Assembly (NCBI GenBank): GCA_036555325.1
Contig: DATBLQ010000063.1
Span: 1-26,792, forward strand
Length of the DNA stretch: 26,792 nt
DNA from: DATBLQ01 sp036555325
GTDB taxonomy: Bacteria; Pseudomonadota; Alphaproteobacteria; Rhizobiales; Aestuariivirgaceae
Direction: 5' to 3'
Position 1 is the first letter of the stretch, and the number at the start of each line of letters is the position of its first letter. Under the pieces are notes generated by a model. The model saw only the letters and a program-made list of their open reading frames with translations. It ran no database searches and was not told where the DNA came from. This document shows, one piece after another, positions 13,467-21,199 of the stretch. Both the position numbers and the translations under genes were made by a program.

Positions 13467-15941
13467 ATGAGCCAGGCGGCCAAAGGCGGTCCGTGGCAAG
13501 ACGATCTCGTGGAGCAGTCCGGGCAGCCGCTGCCCACTTGGCGCATCGAGAAACAGGTTGGACCTGTCGAGGACTATCTGCCGTTCTTTCCCGATCAATC
13601 CAGCGGCCGAGTCTATGAGCAGTTACTGTACAATTTGCCGGTGAATCTCCATTGCATGGATGGAGCAGGACGTATCACCAGCGTGAACCGGCAGTGGCTC
13701 GACACCCTCGGCTACCAGCTTGACGACGTAAAAGGCCGGCATTGGCATGAATTCATGTCCACTGCCTCGCGCACCTATCTCACCCAGCAGGTCTATCCTC
13801 GCTATTTCCAGACCAACGTGATCAGGAATGCTGAGATCACGATGTTCAAGAACAATGGCCAGCAGGCTCATATGCTGATGTCGGCTCACGGCTATCGGGG
13901 TGGCAAGCGCATCGAGCGCTCAATTGTGATCCTGCAGGAAGTGACCGCCCGAAAATCGGCCGAGACGGCCCTGCAGCGCTCGGAGCAGAGATTTCGCGGC
14001 GCTTTCGAGGCTGCCGCTCATGGCATCGTTCTCGTGGCACCGAACGGCCGGATCATCGCGTGGAATCCTGCTTTCAAGGAAATGGCAGGCCGAAATGACG
14101 AGCAGCTGGCCAGTCTTGCGTTCGACGAAAGCATACATGCAGACGACAAGGGAGCGTTTCTTTCTTCAATGCGCAAGCTGATCGATGGCGCGCTCCCCTC
14201 CCTCAAGATGGAGCTGCGTTACGTCGGTGGCGATAAGCCGGTTGTTTGGGGTTTCACCAGCGTGTCGTTGGTTCGCAATGAGCTGGGGGACATAGATCAT
14301 CTGGTCGTCCAGATTGTTGATACGACGAGCCGGCGGCAGGCGGAGCGACAACTGCAACAGGCCCAGAAGATGGAAGCGGTAGGCCAGTTGACGGGTGGCC
14401 TCGCTCACGATTTCAACAATCTGCTCACCGTGATTATGGGCAATTTGGATCTTGTCGAAAACGCAGTTCGTGGTGACGACAAAGCGCGTCAACGCCTCCT
14501 CGAAGCCACAGAAGCCGTGCGCAAAGGTTCCGAATTGACCAAGCAGTTGCTGAGCTTTTCCAGTCAGCAGGGAGTCGAGCCCAAGGAGGTAAGTGTCAAC
14601 CAACTGATTGGGCGGATGCATTCGATGATTGCTCGCACCATCGGTGAGACCATCGATTTGCAGCTTATGCTGGCGGAGCAAAACGCAACGGTCATGGTCG
14701 ATCCGACTCAGCTTGAGACGTCTCTTATAAATCTTGCGATCAATGCTCGCGATGCCATGGCGGATGGGGGAAGACTGGTCATAGAGACGCAGATCATTGA
14801 TCTCGATCAGTACTATGTTGCCGAGAATCCGGACGTGAAGTCCGGCCAGCATGTGATGATCGCTGTTACCGACTCAGGGACGGGGATTCCGAAAGAGTTG
14901 CTCGACAGAGTATTCCAGCCGTTTTTCACGACCAAGCCCCCGGGGAAGGGGTCGGGCCTTGGTTTGTCCATGGTCTACGGCTTTGCCACACAGTCGGGCG
15001 GTCATATTCGCATCTACAGCGAGGAGGGGCACGGTACTTCGGTTAAGATTTATTTGCCCATGAAGAATGTTGAACCGGCAGCGGTGGCGACCAAAAAGAG
15101 CAATCCCCAAGCGGAGGCACCCGGTTCTGACCTGGCACATCAGAGGAACCAATCCGAGTCCGAAGCGGCAGATGAGACAAAAGCCGCCGAGCGACGTTTC
15201 GACCTCGTCGATGCGCGTAAAGAGGAGACAGAGGCGCCCGCACCGGTGTTCATCGCACCTGCAATTATCGAACTGGCCCCGCTTGCAAAGGAAGTAGCTG
15301 AGCCAGAGGCCACTGAGCACAGGCAATTTGATCGCCCTGATGCACAGGAAGAGGCGAGAGCGGAGCCGACTCCAGCGCCAGCCGAGTCTGCGATTGCCGC
15401 GGAGGCCGAAGCCGGAATGGAAGCTCCGATGCAGCAGAAATCGACGAATCGCCCCACGGGATGGAAGACCATCGCACCCCTTGCGCCGCCGTCTCCCAAG
15501 CCGGTGGCTCGTCATGAACAGCAAGCTTCGGCGAAACCTCCGACTGCGCACGTCCCTGCCGATGGCCGAAAGGCGAAAATTCTCGTCGTTGAAGATCAGG
15601 AAGACGTTCGGGCGGTAGCGTCGGGTTTTCTTGCCGATTTCGGCTATGAAGTGGTGGAGGCAAACGATGGCATTGCAGCATTGCGACTCCTTGCCGAACA
15701 TGATGACATCGACCTCATGTTCACCGACGTCGTAATGCCTGGCGGTCTCAATGGCTTCGACCTCGCGCAGGCAGCACAGCAAATCAAACCGGGGCTGTTG
15801 ATTGTGCACACCTCAGGTTATCCAAAGGGCGCGATGGTTCACATGGAAGAACCGCGGCTCAAGGATAACATCATCATGAAGCCATATCGCCGTGAGGAAC
15901 TTCAGCGTATAATCGGAGACACGCTGAAAAACCGCGCCTAG
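13467..15941 (+). CDS. Hybrid sensor histidine kinase: PAS-PAS-HisKA-HATPase-linker-receiver
   Basis: An 824-residue soluble hybrid kinase. Two PAS domains (about 48-165 and 172-292) precede the phosphoacceptor H314 in GGLAHDFNNLL. The ATP domain shows the N box NLAINARDAM (422-431), G1 DSGTGIP (469-475), the F box FQPFFTTK and G2 GKGSGLGLS. About 165 residues (535-700) of Ala/Glu/Pro-rich linker lead to a receiver domain with acidic E709/D710, phosphoacceptor D754 in FTDVVMP, T782 and K805. There is no membrane segment, so the signal is cytoplasmic. The start ATG 13467 has AAGGAG 9 bases upstream. No separate response regulator or output domain is encoded nearby; phosphotransfer to a distant partner is likely. 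Confidence 0.93.
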   Translation: MSQAAKGGPWQDDLVEQSGQPLPTWRIEKQVGPVEDYLPFFPDQSSGRVYEQLLYNLPVNLHCMDGAGRITSVNRQWLDTLGYQLDDVKGRHWHEFMSTASRTYLTQQVYPRYFQTNVIRNAEITMFKNNGQQAHMLMSAHGYRGGKRIERSIVILQEVTARKSAETALQRSEQRFRGAFEAAAHGIVLVAPNGRIIAWNPAFKEMAGRNDEQLASLAFDESIHADDKGAFLSSMRKLIDGALPSLKMELRYVGGDKPVVWGFTSVSLVRNELGDIDHLVVQIVDTTSRRQAERQLQQAQKMEAVGQLTGGLAHDFNNLLTVIMGNLDLVENAVRGDDKARQRLLEATEAVRKGSELTKQLLSFSSQQGVEPKEVSVNQLIGRMHSMIARTIGETIDLQLMLAEQNATVMVDPTQLETSLINLAINARDAMADGGRLVIETQIIDLDQYYVAENPDVKSGQHVMIAVTDSGTGIPKELLDRVFQPFFTTKPPGKGSGLGLSMVYGFATQSGGHIRIYSEEGHGTSVKIYLPMKNVEPAAVATKKSNPQAEAPGSDLAHQRNQSESEAADETKAAERRFDLVDARKEETEAPAPVFIAPAIIELAPLAKEVAEPEATEHRQFDRPDAQEEARAEPTPAPAESAIAAEAEAGMEAPMQQKSTNRPTGWKTIAPLAPPSPKPVARHEQQASAKPPTAHVPADGRKAKILVVEDQEDVRAVASGFLADFGYEVVEANDGIAALRLLAEHDDIDLMFTDVVMPGGLNGFDLAQAAQQIKPGLLIVHTSGYPKGAMVHMEEPRLKDNIIMKPYRREELQRIIGDTLKNRA

Positions 15942-16028
15942 CAGTTCCGGCCAAGGGAACGTTCGGTTTCAACTCTATTAGCTGGTAATTTGCTGGTTTG
16001 TTTCAGCGCGAGGGTCGGCGAGCGAAAT

Positions 16029-16053
16029 GGAACGGAACGCGGCTGATCTCGTT
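16029..16053 (+). promoter_or_regulatory. EcfG-type general stress promoter
   Basis: GGAAC (16029-16033), a 16-base spacer and CGTT (16050-16053) match the consensus recognised by the alphaproteobacterial general-stress sigma factor EcfG. Transcription would start near 16060, leaving the AGGAG ribosome site (16066-16070) and ATG 16077 correctly placed. A second GGAAC directly follows the first but has the wrong spacing. Confidence 0.7.
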
Positions 16054-16076
16054 TCGCCAGCCAGTAGGAGCGCGCC

Positions 16077-16706
16077 ATGGCTACGTCTGCAAAATCGGCT
16101 CGGCAAGCGAACATTGACTTCGGTGGCCCCGAGACCGCCATCATGCACAGGATTCTTCAGGAAAATTGGTGGGTGATCGTCCTTAGGGGCATCATCGGCA
16201 TTCTCTTCGGCCTCGTTGCCATGTTCATGCCGGGAGTTACTCTGTTGTCGATAGTATACGTCTTTTCGGCATACATGCTTGTGGATGGAGCCTTCTCGAT
16301 TGCGGGCGCCATTCGGTCGCGAGGAAGGAACCAGCGATGGGGATGGATGCTGCTCAACGGGCTTTTGAGCGTTATTACTGGTATCCTCGCCTTCATATGG
16401 CCTGGCATCACCGCTGTGGCGTTCGTGCTTGTTCTCGCTGCTTGGTCGATTGTTTCCGGAGCGCTTGTGCTGGCAGCGGGGTTCCAGATGAAAAACAGCC
16501 GAGGCCGCGGCTGGATGATACTGATGGGCATCATCTCGCTGTTGTTTGGTATATTGCTGGCCATCTCTCCAATCATCGGCGCTATCGTTCTCACGGTCTG
16601 GATTGGAGCCTATGTGCTGGTTACCAGCATTATTTTGCTCATCGTAGCCGCCACCGTTCGATCGAAGAGCACCGAAGCGGCTGAGGCCGGCAGGCCACCC
16701 GCGTGA
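16077..16706 (+). CDS. HdeD/DUF308-family membrane protein
   Basis: A 209-residue inner-membrane protein of the HdeD family, named after an E. coli acid-resistance protein of poorly known mechanism. After a polar N-terminus of about 30 residues come six hydrophobic segments arranged as repeating helix pairs, beginning WWVIVLRGIIGILFGLVAM and ending near LVTSIILLIVAATV. ATG 16077 is preceded by AGGAG at good distance and by an EcfG-type promoter, which fits a stress role. Its stop overlaps the GTG start of a 60-residue protein (GTGA, 16703-16706). The chaperone operon follows on the same strand. Confidence 0.9.
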   Translation: MATSAKSARQANIDFGGPETAIMHRILQENWWVIVLRGIIGILFGLVAMFMPGVTLLSIVYVFSAYMLVDGAFSIAGAIRSRGRNQRWGWMLLNGLLSVITGILAFIWPGITAVAFVLVLAAWSIVSGALVLAAGFQMKNSRGRGWMILMGIISLLFGILLAISPIIGAIVLTVWIGAYVLVTSIILLIVAATVRSKSTEAAEAGRPPA

Positions 16707-16885
16707 CGTCCTCGAAGGATCAGAAATCTCTGCCGGAACGGCCACGGAAGAAAATCACGCGACCTGAAGACGATCAGATCGAGGAGGCTCTGGTTGAAAC
16801 ATTCCCAGCCAGTGACGCCCCAAGTGGGAGCATTTCAAGAGTGGGATCGCCTGCCAAAAGAACAAATACGAAACAAAAGCAATAG
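16703..16885 (+). CDS. Small conserved-type hydrophilic protein (60 aa)
   Basis: A 60-residue, highly charged, probably disordered protein without cysteines or membrane segment. The core DDQIEEALVETFPASDAPSGS resembles a recurring short motif (EEALxETFPASDPP) seen in small uncharacterised alphaproteobacterial proteins; the name is from memory and the function is unknown. The start is GTG 16703, overlapping the stop of the HdeD-like gene by 4 bases, so translation is probably coupled and it shares the stress promoter. The C-terminus is Lys/Thr/Gln-rich. Confidence 0.75.
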   Translation: MTSSKDQKSLPERPRKKITRPEDDQIEEALVETFPASDAPSGSISRVGSPAKRTNTKQKQ

Positions 16886-16965
16886 GATATAGGCAATACC
16901 TGCCGTGGGGTTCTTCGCGAGCGGAACAATCTGACCTTTGAGGCAATTTAACTGAAGAGTGGCGG

Positions 16966-17043
16966 GCCGACTGGTTCGGCAGCTCGCGGGATTGCGCGTA
17001 AACAGCAAGTTTGAGCGCTCCGTGGGTTCGTAATCGTGGGTTC
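16966..17043 (+). repeat. Hairpin and tandem 9-base repeats upstream of dnaK
   Basis: GCCGA (16966-16970) and TCGGC (16976-16980) form a perfect 5-base hairpin. Further on, CGTGGGTTC occurs twice (17021-17029 and 17035-17043), 14 bases apart, ending 37 bases before the dnaK start. No clear heat-shock promoter was recognised in this 194-base gap. The repeats may be a binding site or chance. Confidence 0.35.
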
Positions 17044-17079
17044 TAGGCCTGCACTTCAACATGCAAACAGGAGGTTCTC

Positions 17080-18987
17080 GTGGCCAAGGCGATCGGTATT
17101 GATCTGGGAACGACCAATTCTTGCGTGGCTGTGATGGAGGGGAAGCAGCCAAAGGTCATCGAGAACGCCGAAGGTCAGCGTACAACACCTTCGGTTGTCG
17201 CTTTTGGAGACGGAAATGAGATACTGGTGGGTCAACCCGCCAAACGCCAGGCGATCACCAACCCGGAAAACACGATCTTCGCCATCAAGCGCTTGATTGG
17301 TAGAAGATATGACGACCCCATCACCAGAAAAGACATCGGCATGGTGCCCTATAAGATCGCTGCGGGACCGAACGGCGATGCCTGGGTGGAGGTGAAAGGA
17401 AAAAAATACAGTCCAAGCCAGATCAGCGCCTTCATTTTGCAGAAGATGAAGGAAACGGCAGAGGCCTATCTCGGTCAACCGGTCAAGGAGGCGGTGGTTA
17501 CCGTCCCCGCCTATTTCAACGACGCGCAGCGTCAGGCAACTAAGGATGCAGGTAAGATTGCGGGCCTTGAAGTACTGCGGATTATCAACGAGCCGACGGC
17601 AGCAGCACTTGCTTACGGGCTCGACAAGCGGGGCAGCGGGAAGATTGCGGTCTATGATCTTGGTGGAGGAACGTTCGACATTTCGATCCTCGAGGTGGGT
17701 GACGGCGTTTTCGAGGTCAAGGCGACCAATGGTGACACATTCCTAGGAGGCGAGGACTTTGACAAGCGTCTCCTCGACTACATTGCCGAGGAGTTCCAAA
17801 AGGAGCAAGGGATCGATCTGCGCAAGGATCGCCTCGCCCTGCAACGTCTCAAAGACGCTGCCGAAAAGGCGAAGATCGAGTTGTCGAGTGTGACCCAGAC
17901 CGACATCAACCTTCCCTTTATCACCGCTGACCAGTCCGGTCCCAAGCATCTCACTATGAAGCTCACAAGGGCGAAGCTTGAAGCCCTGGTCGACGATTTG
18001 ATTCAGCGCACCATGGAGCCATGCAAGGCCGCACTCAAGGACGCCGGTTTGCAGCCGTCCGATATCGAAGAAGTGGTGCTGGTCGGCGGACAGACGCGCA
18101 TGCCGAAAGTGCAGCAGACGGTTCAGAACTTCTTCGGACGAGAACCGCACAAGGGGGTCAATCCCGACGAGGTCGTAGCAATCGGCGCGGCCATACAGGC
18201 TGGTGTTCTGCAGGGCGACGTCAAGGATGTCCTGCTGCTTGATGTAACCCCGCTCTCGCTTGGTATCGAGACGCTCGGCGGGGTGATGACCAAGCTGATC
18301 GATCGGAACACGACTATTCCGGCTAGGAAGAGCCAGACGTTTTCAACCGCGGAGGACAATCAGCCGGCGGCGACTGTGCGTGTTTTCCAGGGAGAACGCG
18401 AGATGGCGCAGGACAACAAGCTCCTTGGCCAGTTCGATTTGGTCGGCATTCAACCGGCGCCGCGCGGAGCGCCGCAGATTGAGGTGACCTTCGACATCGA
18501 CGCCAATGGCATCGTGAATGTCACCGCGAAAGACAAGGCCACTGGCAAGGAGCAGCAGATTCGAATCCAGGCTTCCGGCGGACTTACACAGGCCGATATT
18601 GACCGCATGGTGAAAGAAGCGGAGGCCAATGCTGAAGCGGACAGGCGGCGAAGGCTCGTCATCGAAGCGCGCAACCAGGCCGATTCCGCTGTCTATACCG
18701 CAGAAAAAGCTCTGAAGGACACCGGAGGCCGCGTGCCTGCTGACACGAAGAGCCAAGTCGAACAATCGATTGCCGCCACCAGGGAGGCGATGACCGGCGA
18801 AGATGTCGATCGCATCAGGCAAGCCGCTGAGCGGTTAGTGCAGGTGACGGGTAGTATTGCCGAGGCAACTGCCAAGGCACAGCCACAAGGCGGAGCAGGG
18901 GAACAGGGTGAACCTGGAGAGCCCGGCGTCGTCGACGCCGAGTTCGAAGAGAGCAGCAAACCCGACGACCGTAAGACTGGTTCCTAA
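17080..18987 (+). CDS. dnaK: DnaK-type Hsp70 chaperone, probably a second copy
   Basis: A 635-residue Hsp70 ATPase that binds unfolded segments under control of a J protein and a nucleotide exchange factor. The N-terminal IGIDLGTTNSCVAVMEG, VPAYFNDAQRQATKDAG, the phosphate loop YDLGGGTFDISIL and VVLVGGQTRMPKVQ define the ATPase domain. The interdomain linker VLLLDVTP is at 384-391, followed by a normal substrate-binding domain and helical lid. The C-terminal tail is Gly/Glu/Gln-rich and ends VVDAEFEESSKPDDRKTGS. The start is GTG 17080 with AGGAGG upstream. It is followed two bases after the stop by a shortened GrpE and then CbpA and CbpM. That gene set suggests a dedicated stress Hsp70 separate from a housekeeping dnaK-dnaJ locus expected elsewhere. 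Confidence 0.97.
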   Translation: MAKAIGIDLGTTNSCVAVMEGKQPKVIENAEGQRTTPSVVAFGDGNEILVGQPAKRQAITNPENTIFAIKRLIGRRYDDPITRKDIGMVPYKIAAGPNGDAWVEVKGKKYSPSQISAFILQKMKETAEAYLGQPVKEAVVTVPAYFNDAQRQATKDAGKIAGLEVLRIINEPTAAALAYGLDKRGSGKIAVYDLGGGTFDISILEVGDGVFEVKATNGDTFLGGEDFDKRLLDYIAEEFQKEQGIDLRKDRLALQRLKDAAEKAKIELSSVTQTDINLPFITADQSGPKHLTMKLTRAKLEALVDDLIQRTMEPCKAALKDAGLQPSDIEEVVLVGGQTRMPKVQQTVQNFFGREPHKGVNPDEVVAIGAAIQAGVLQGDVKDVLLLDVTPLSLGIETLGGVMTKLIDRNTTIPARKSQTFSTAEDNQPAATVRVFQGEREMAQDNKLLGQFDLVGIQPAPRGAPQIEVTFDIDANGIVNVTAKDKATGKEQQIRIQASGGLTQADIDRMVKEAEANAEADRRRRLVIEARNQADSAVYTAEKALKDTGGRVPADTKSQVEQSIAATREAMTGEDVDRIRQAAERLVQVTGSIAEATAKAQPQGGAGEQGEPGEPGVVDAEFEESSKPDDRKTGS

Positions 18988-18989
18988 GC

Positions 18990-19316
18990 ATGATCGAGAC
19001 TCAAAGAACCCAGGGTGAAGGCCGCGTGGATGACAGACGATTGATGGAGGGGGTTCGCCTGACAGACGAGGTGCTCAAATCGGTCCTCAAGCGTCACGGT
19101 CTGGAGAAAATCGACTCCCTTGGCGCACGGTTCGATCCCAGGCTCCACGAAGCGGTGCTGGTGATCGATGACGACTCACGTGAACCGGGGGTCATCACCC
19201 AAGTGGCAGAGGAGGGCTATAAGATCAACGACCGCCTCTTGCGCCCGGCTCGCGTCTTCGTTAACAACCCCAATTTGCAGCCGGCAGACAGCCTGCGGGA
19301 AGGATCGCGCGGCTGA
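18990..19316 (+). CDS. Truncated GrpE-like protein (C-terminal domain only)
   Basis: A 108-residue protein matching only the C-terminal part of GrpE, the DnaK nucleotide exchange factor. Residues 19-45 (LMEGVRLTDEVLKSVLKRHGLEKI) match the last bundle helix, and FDPRLHEAVLVIDD (48-61) and GYKINDRLLRPARVFV (76-91) match the beta-wing that contacts the DnaK ATPase domain. The long N-terminal coiled-coil helix (about 100 residues in E. coli GrpE) that forms the dimer stalk is missing; only about 18 polar residues precede the match. Upstream DNA is the intact end of dnaK, so the missing part is not hidden by a frameshift. ATG 18990 begins 2 bases after the dnaK stop, so translation is probably coupled. 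It may act as a minimal exchange factor. Confidence 0.85.
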   Translation: MIETQRTQGEGRVDDRRLMEGVRLTDEVLKSVLKRHGLEKIDSLGARFDPRLHEAVLVIDDDSREPGVITQVAEEGYKINDRLLRPARVFVNNPNLQPADSLREGSRG

Positions 19317-19329
19317 CAGGAGAGTGCCG

Positions 19330-20265
19330 GTGGCCACCGATCCCTATGAAACCCTGGGAGTGTCGAAGACCGCCTCACAGGACGAAATCCAGAAAGCTTA
19401 CCGCAAGCTCGCCAAGAAGCATCATCCCGATCTCAACCCTGGTAACAAGCAAGCGGAAGAGAAATTCAAGAACATCGGGACGGCCTATGACATTCTCGGT
19501 GACCCTGAGAAACGGACTCGCTTCGACCGAGGCGAGATTGATGCAACGGGCGCAGAGCGGCCGCAGCGGCGCTATTATCGTGAATATGCCGACGCGGGGT
19601 CCGGCGAAGCTGCGGGCGGCTATTCGAGCGACCAGGGTTTTGCCGATTTCAATGCCGATGACATCTTTTCCGAGATCTTCGGCCGCCGCGGCGCAGGCGG
19701 CCCAGGCGAGCGCGGGCGGACAACTTTTCGTCTTCGAGGTGCGGATAGATCCTATCGGCTGGAGATCGATTTTCTCGATGCGATAAACGGCGCCCTAAAG
19801 CAGATCGCCTTGCCTGACGGATCAGATATCAAGGTCACGATTCCCCCCGGCACCCGTGACCGCCAGATCCTTCGCCTGCGTGGCAAGGGCGAACCCGGCA
19901 TGAATGAAGGCCCCCCGGGCGATGCGTTGATCGAGATCGGGGTAAGACCGCACCGTTTTTTTTCACGCAAGGGCGACGATATCCACACCGATCTGCTGAT
20001 TTCTCTCGGCGAAGCGGTTCTTGGGGGCAAGGTTCAAGCGCCCACTCCCACGGGCTATGTAACTATGACGGTTCCCAAGTGGTCGAACACCGGAACGGTG
20101 CTGCGACTGAGAGGCAAGGGAGTTCCGAAGCCCGACGGAACGCGCGGTGATCAATTCGTAACGCTGCGGGTGATGCTGCCCGAAAAGCCCGATCCCGAAC
20201 TGGAGAAGTTCATCGCAAGCTGGAATGGACGCAACGCCCGGCCCCGGCAATCGGCGGAGTCATAG
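19330..20265 (+). CDS. cbpA: CbpA-type DnaJ co-chaperone
   Basis: A class B J protein of 311 residues that stimulates the DnaK ATPase and delivers substrate. It has a J domain (about 4-70) with HPD at 32-34, a Gly-rich region (about 90-135) including FADFNADDIFSEIFG, then two beta-rich C-terminal domains (LEIDFLDAINGALKQI onward, DLLISLGEAVLGGKVQAPTPTG) and a dimerisation tail. The cysteine zinc-finger domain of true DnaJ is absent. I choose GTG 19330, with AGGAG 7 bases upstream, so that the protein begins VATDPYETLGV; an in-frame ATG at 19168 would lie deep inside the GrpE gene. It follows GrpE by 13 bases and precedes cbpM by 2. Confidence 0.95.
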   Translation: MATDPYETLGVSKTASQDEIQKAYRKLAKKHHPDLNPGNKQAEEKFKNIGTAYDILGDPEKRTRFDRGEIDATGAERPQRRYYREYADAGSGEAAGGYSSDQGFADFNADDIFSEIFGRRGAGGPGERGRTTFRLRGADRSYRLEIDFLDAINGALKQIALPDGSDIKVTIPPGTRDRQILRLRGKGEPGMNEGPPGDALIEIGVRPHRFFSRKGDDIHTDLLISLGEAVLGGKVQAPTPTGYVTMTVPKWSNTGTVLRLRGKGVPKPDGTRGDQFVTLRVMLPEKPDPELEKFIASWNGRNARPRQSAES

Positions 20266-20267
20266 AT

Positions 20268-20537
20268 ATGAGGAAGCGTGATTTTTTCATCGCCGCCGAC
20301 ATCAATCCGCAGCGGTTACGGTCCTGGATCGAAGCGGGTTGGTTATGTCATGGGGAGGTGGATATCGATCTACAACGGCTCTCGGACATCGACTTGGCTC
20401 GAGCGCAGCTCATTTCCGATCTCCAGGATGAACTTGGGGTCAACGACGAAGGTATCGAGATCATCCTCGATCTGTTGGATCAGCTCTACGGCATGCGTCA
20501 GAAAATGCGCGAAATCGTCGACAAGCTGAGAGAATAA
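20268..20537 (+). CDS. cbpM: CbpM, modulator of CbpA
   Basis: An 89-residue MerR-like helical protein of the CbpM family, which binds the J domain of CbpA and inhibits its co-chaperone activity. After an N-terminal helix-turn-helix-like part (INPQRLRSWIEAGWL), the family-typical LARAQLISDLQDELGVNDEGIEIILDLLDQLYGMR occupies residues 43-77. It begins 2 bases after the cbpA stop and is the last gene of the dnaK-grpE'-cbpA-cbpM series. Its presence confirms the CbpA assignment of the J protein. Confidence 0.92.
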   Translation: MRKRDFFIAADINPQRLRSWIEAGWLCHGEVDIDLQRLSDIDLARAQLISDLQDELGVNDEGIEIILDLLDQLYGMRQKMREIVDKLRE

Positions 20538-20565
20538 CAGCACCGATCCTTTGCGCGATAGGTTT

Positions 20566-20582
20566 GCCTCCTGTGTTGAGGC
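20566..20582. terminator. Weak hairpin between convergent cbpM and thioesterase genes
   Basis: GCCTC (20566-20570) and GAGGC (20578-20582) form a 5-base stem with a 7-base loop in the 87-base gap between two convergent genes. There is no T-tract on either side, so a terminator role rests mainly on position. Confidence 0.25.
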
Positions 20583-20624
20583 GGAACCGTTCTCCGGTAC
20601 GCGGTGAGAGCCGCAATCCCTTGA

Positions 20625-21137
20625 TCATTCTGATTTCTGAAAGGCTGCACTGCCGGTTCTTTTTGGAATCCCGATTCGGTGGCCGACCTGGGGAGGAATT
20701 GGCAGGTCCTTGTGTGCTTCATGCATCAATTTGATTTTTTCGAGGACATCGGGCGGAAAGGCGACCGATTTCTTGGCCGCCATGCCGACGTGCATCACCA
20801 TGTTCTCCGTCACGCAGGAGAGCCAACCTTCCTCGGCATGAAACATCTCCTGAACATAGTGAACGCGCTTTGAATCATAGTCGAGAAATTGCACGCTCAC
20901 CCGGACCCGATCCCCGGCGTGAAGCTCTCGCAGATAGGTCACATGTGCCTCAAGCGTAAAGAACGAGCTGTTGGTCTTGGCCACATAGGTTGGACCAAGG
21001 CCCAGAAGGGCGAACGCCTCATCCCCACACCGGTCGAAAATGACGTTGTAATAGGCCATATTGAAATGGCCGTTATAGTCGATCCATTGGTCCTCGACCT
21101 TCTGGATGGTGCCGATGAAGGGGGCGGGAAATTTCAT
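20625..21137 (-). CDS. Hot-dog fold acyl-CoA thioesterase family protein
   Basis: A 170-residue protein of the 4-hydroxybenzoyl-CoA thioesterase-like hot-dog fold, which hydrolyses acyl-CoA esters. The active-site segment is WIDYNGHFNMAYYNVIFD with D20 and H24, and the central strand region FFTLEAHVTYLRELHAGDRVRV and the VQFLDYDSKRVHYVQEM strands follow the family pattern. Close relatives are annotated in carnitine/betainyl-CoA metabolism, but no such genes are adjacent, so the substrate stays open. It diverges from the flavoprotein gene with 62 bases between starts; shared control is possible. Confidence 0.87.
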   Translation of the reverse strand: MKFPAPFIGTIQKVEDQWIDYNGHFNMAYYNVIFDRCGDEAFALLGLGPTYVAKTNSSFFTLEAHVTYLRELHAGDRVRVSVQFLDYDSKRVHYVQEMFHAEEGWLSCVTENMVMHVGMAAKKSVAFPPDVLEKIKLMHEAHKDLPIPPQVGHRIGIPKRTGSAAFQKSE

Positions 21138-21199
21138 AACATCTGGCCCGTTTCCTGTTAATCTTCAGAGCTATAGCACTTAAGGAAAGCCCGCAAGAG

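Noticed and set aside
14874..15809. 311-codon minus-strand open frame opposite the hybrid kinase
   Set aside because: An Arg/Leu/Cys-rich shadow of the linker and receiver coding sequence, without start signals or domains.
15944..15960. GTTCC/GGAAC inverted repeat after the kinase gene as a terminator
   Set aside because: Only a 5-base stem and no T-tract; too weak to call.
16923..16927. GGAAC upstream of dnaK as an EcfG -35 element
   Set aside because: No CGTT occurs 16 or 17 bases downstream.
19168..19329. Upstream ATG for cbpA
   Set aside because: It lies within the GrpE-like gene and adds 54 unrelated residues before the J domain; GTG 19330 has a well-spaced ribosome site.
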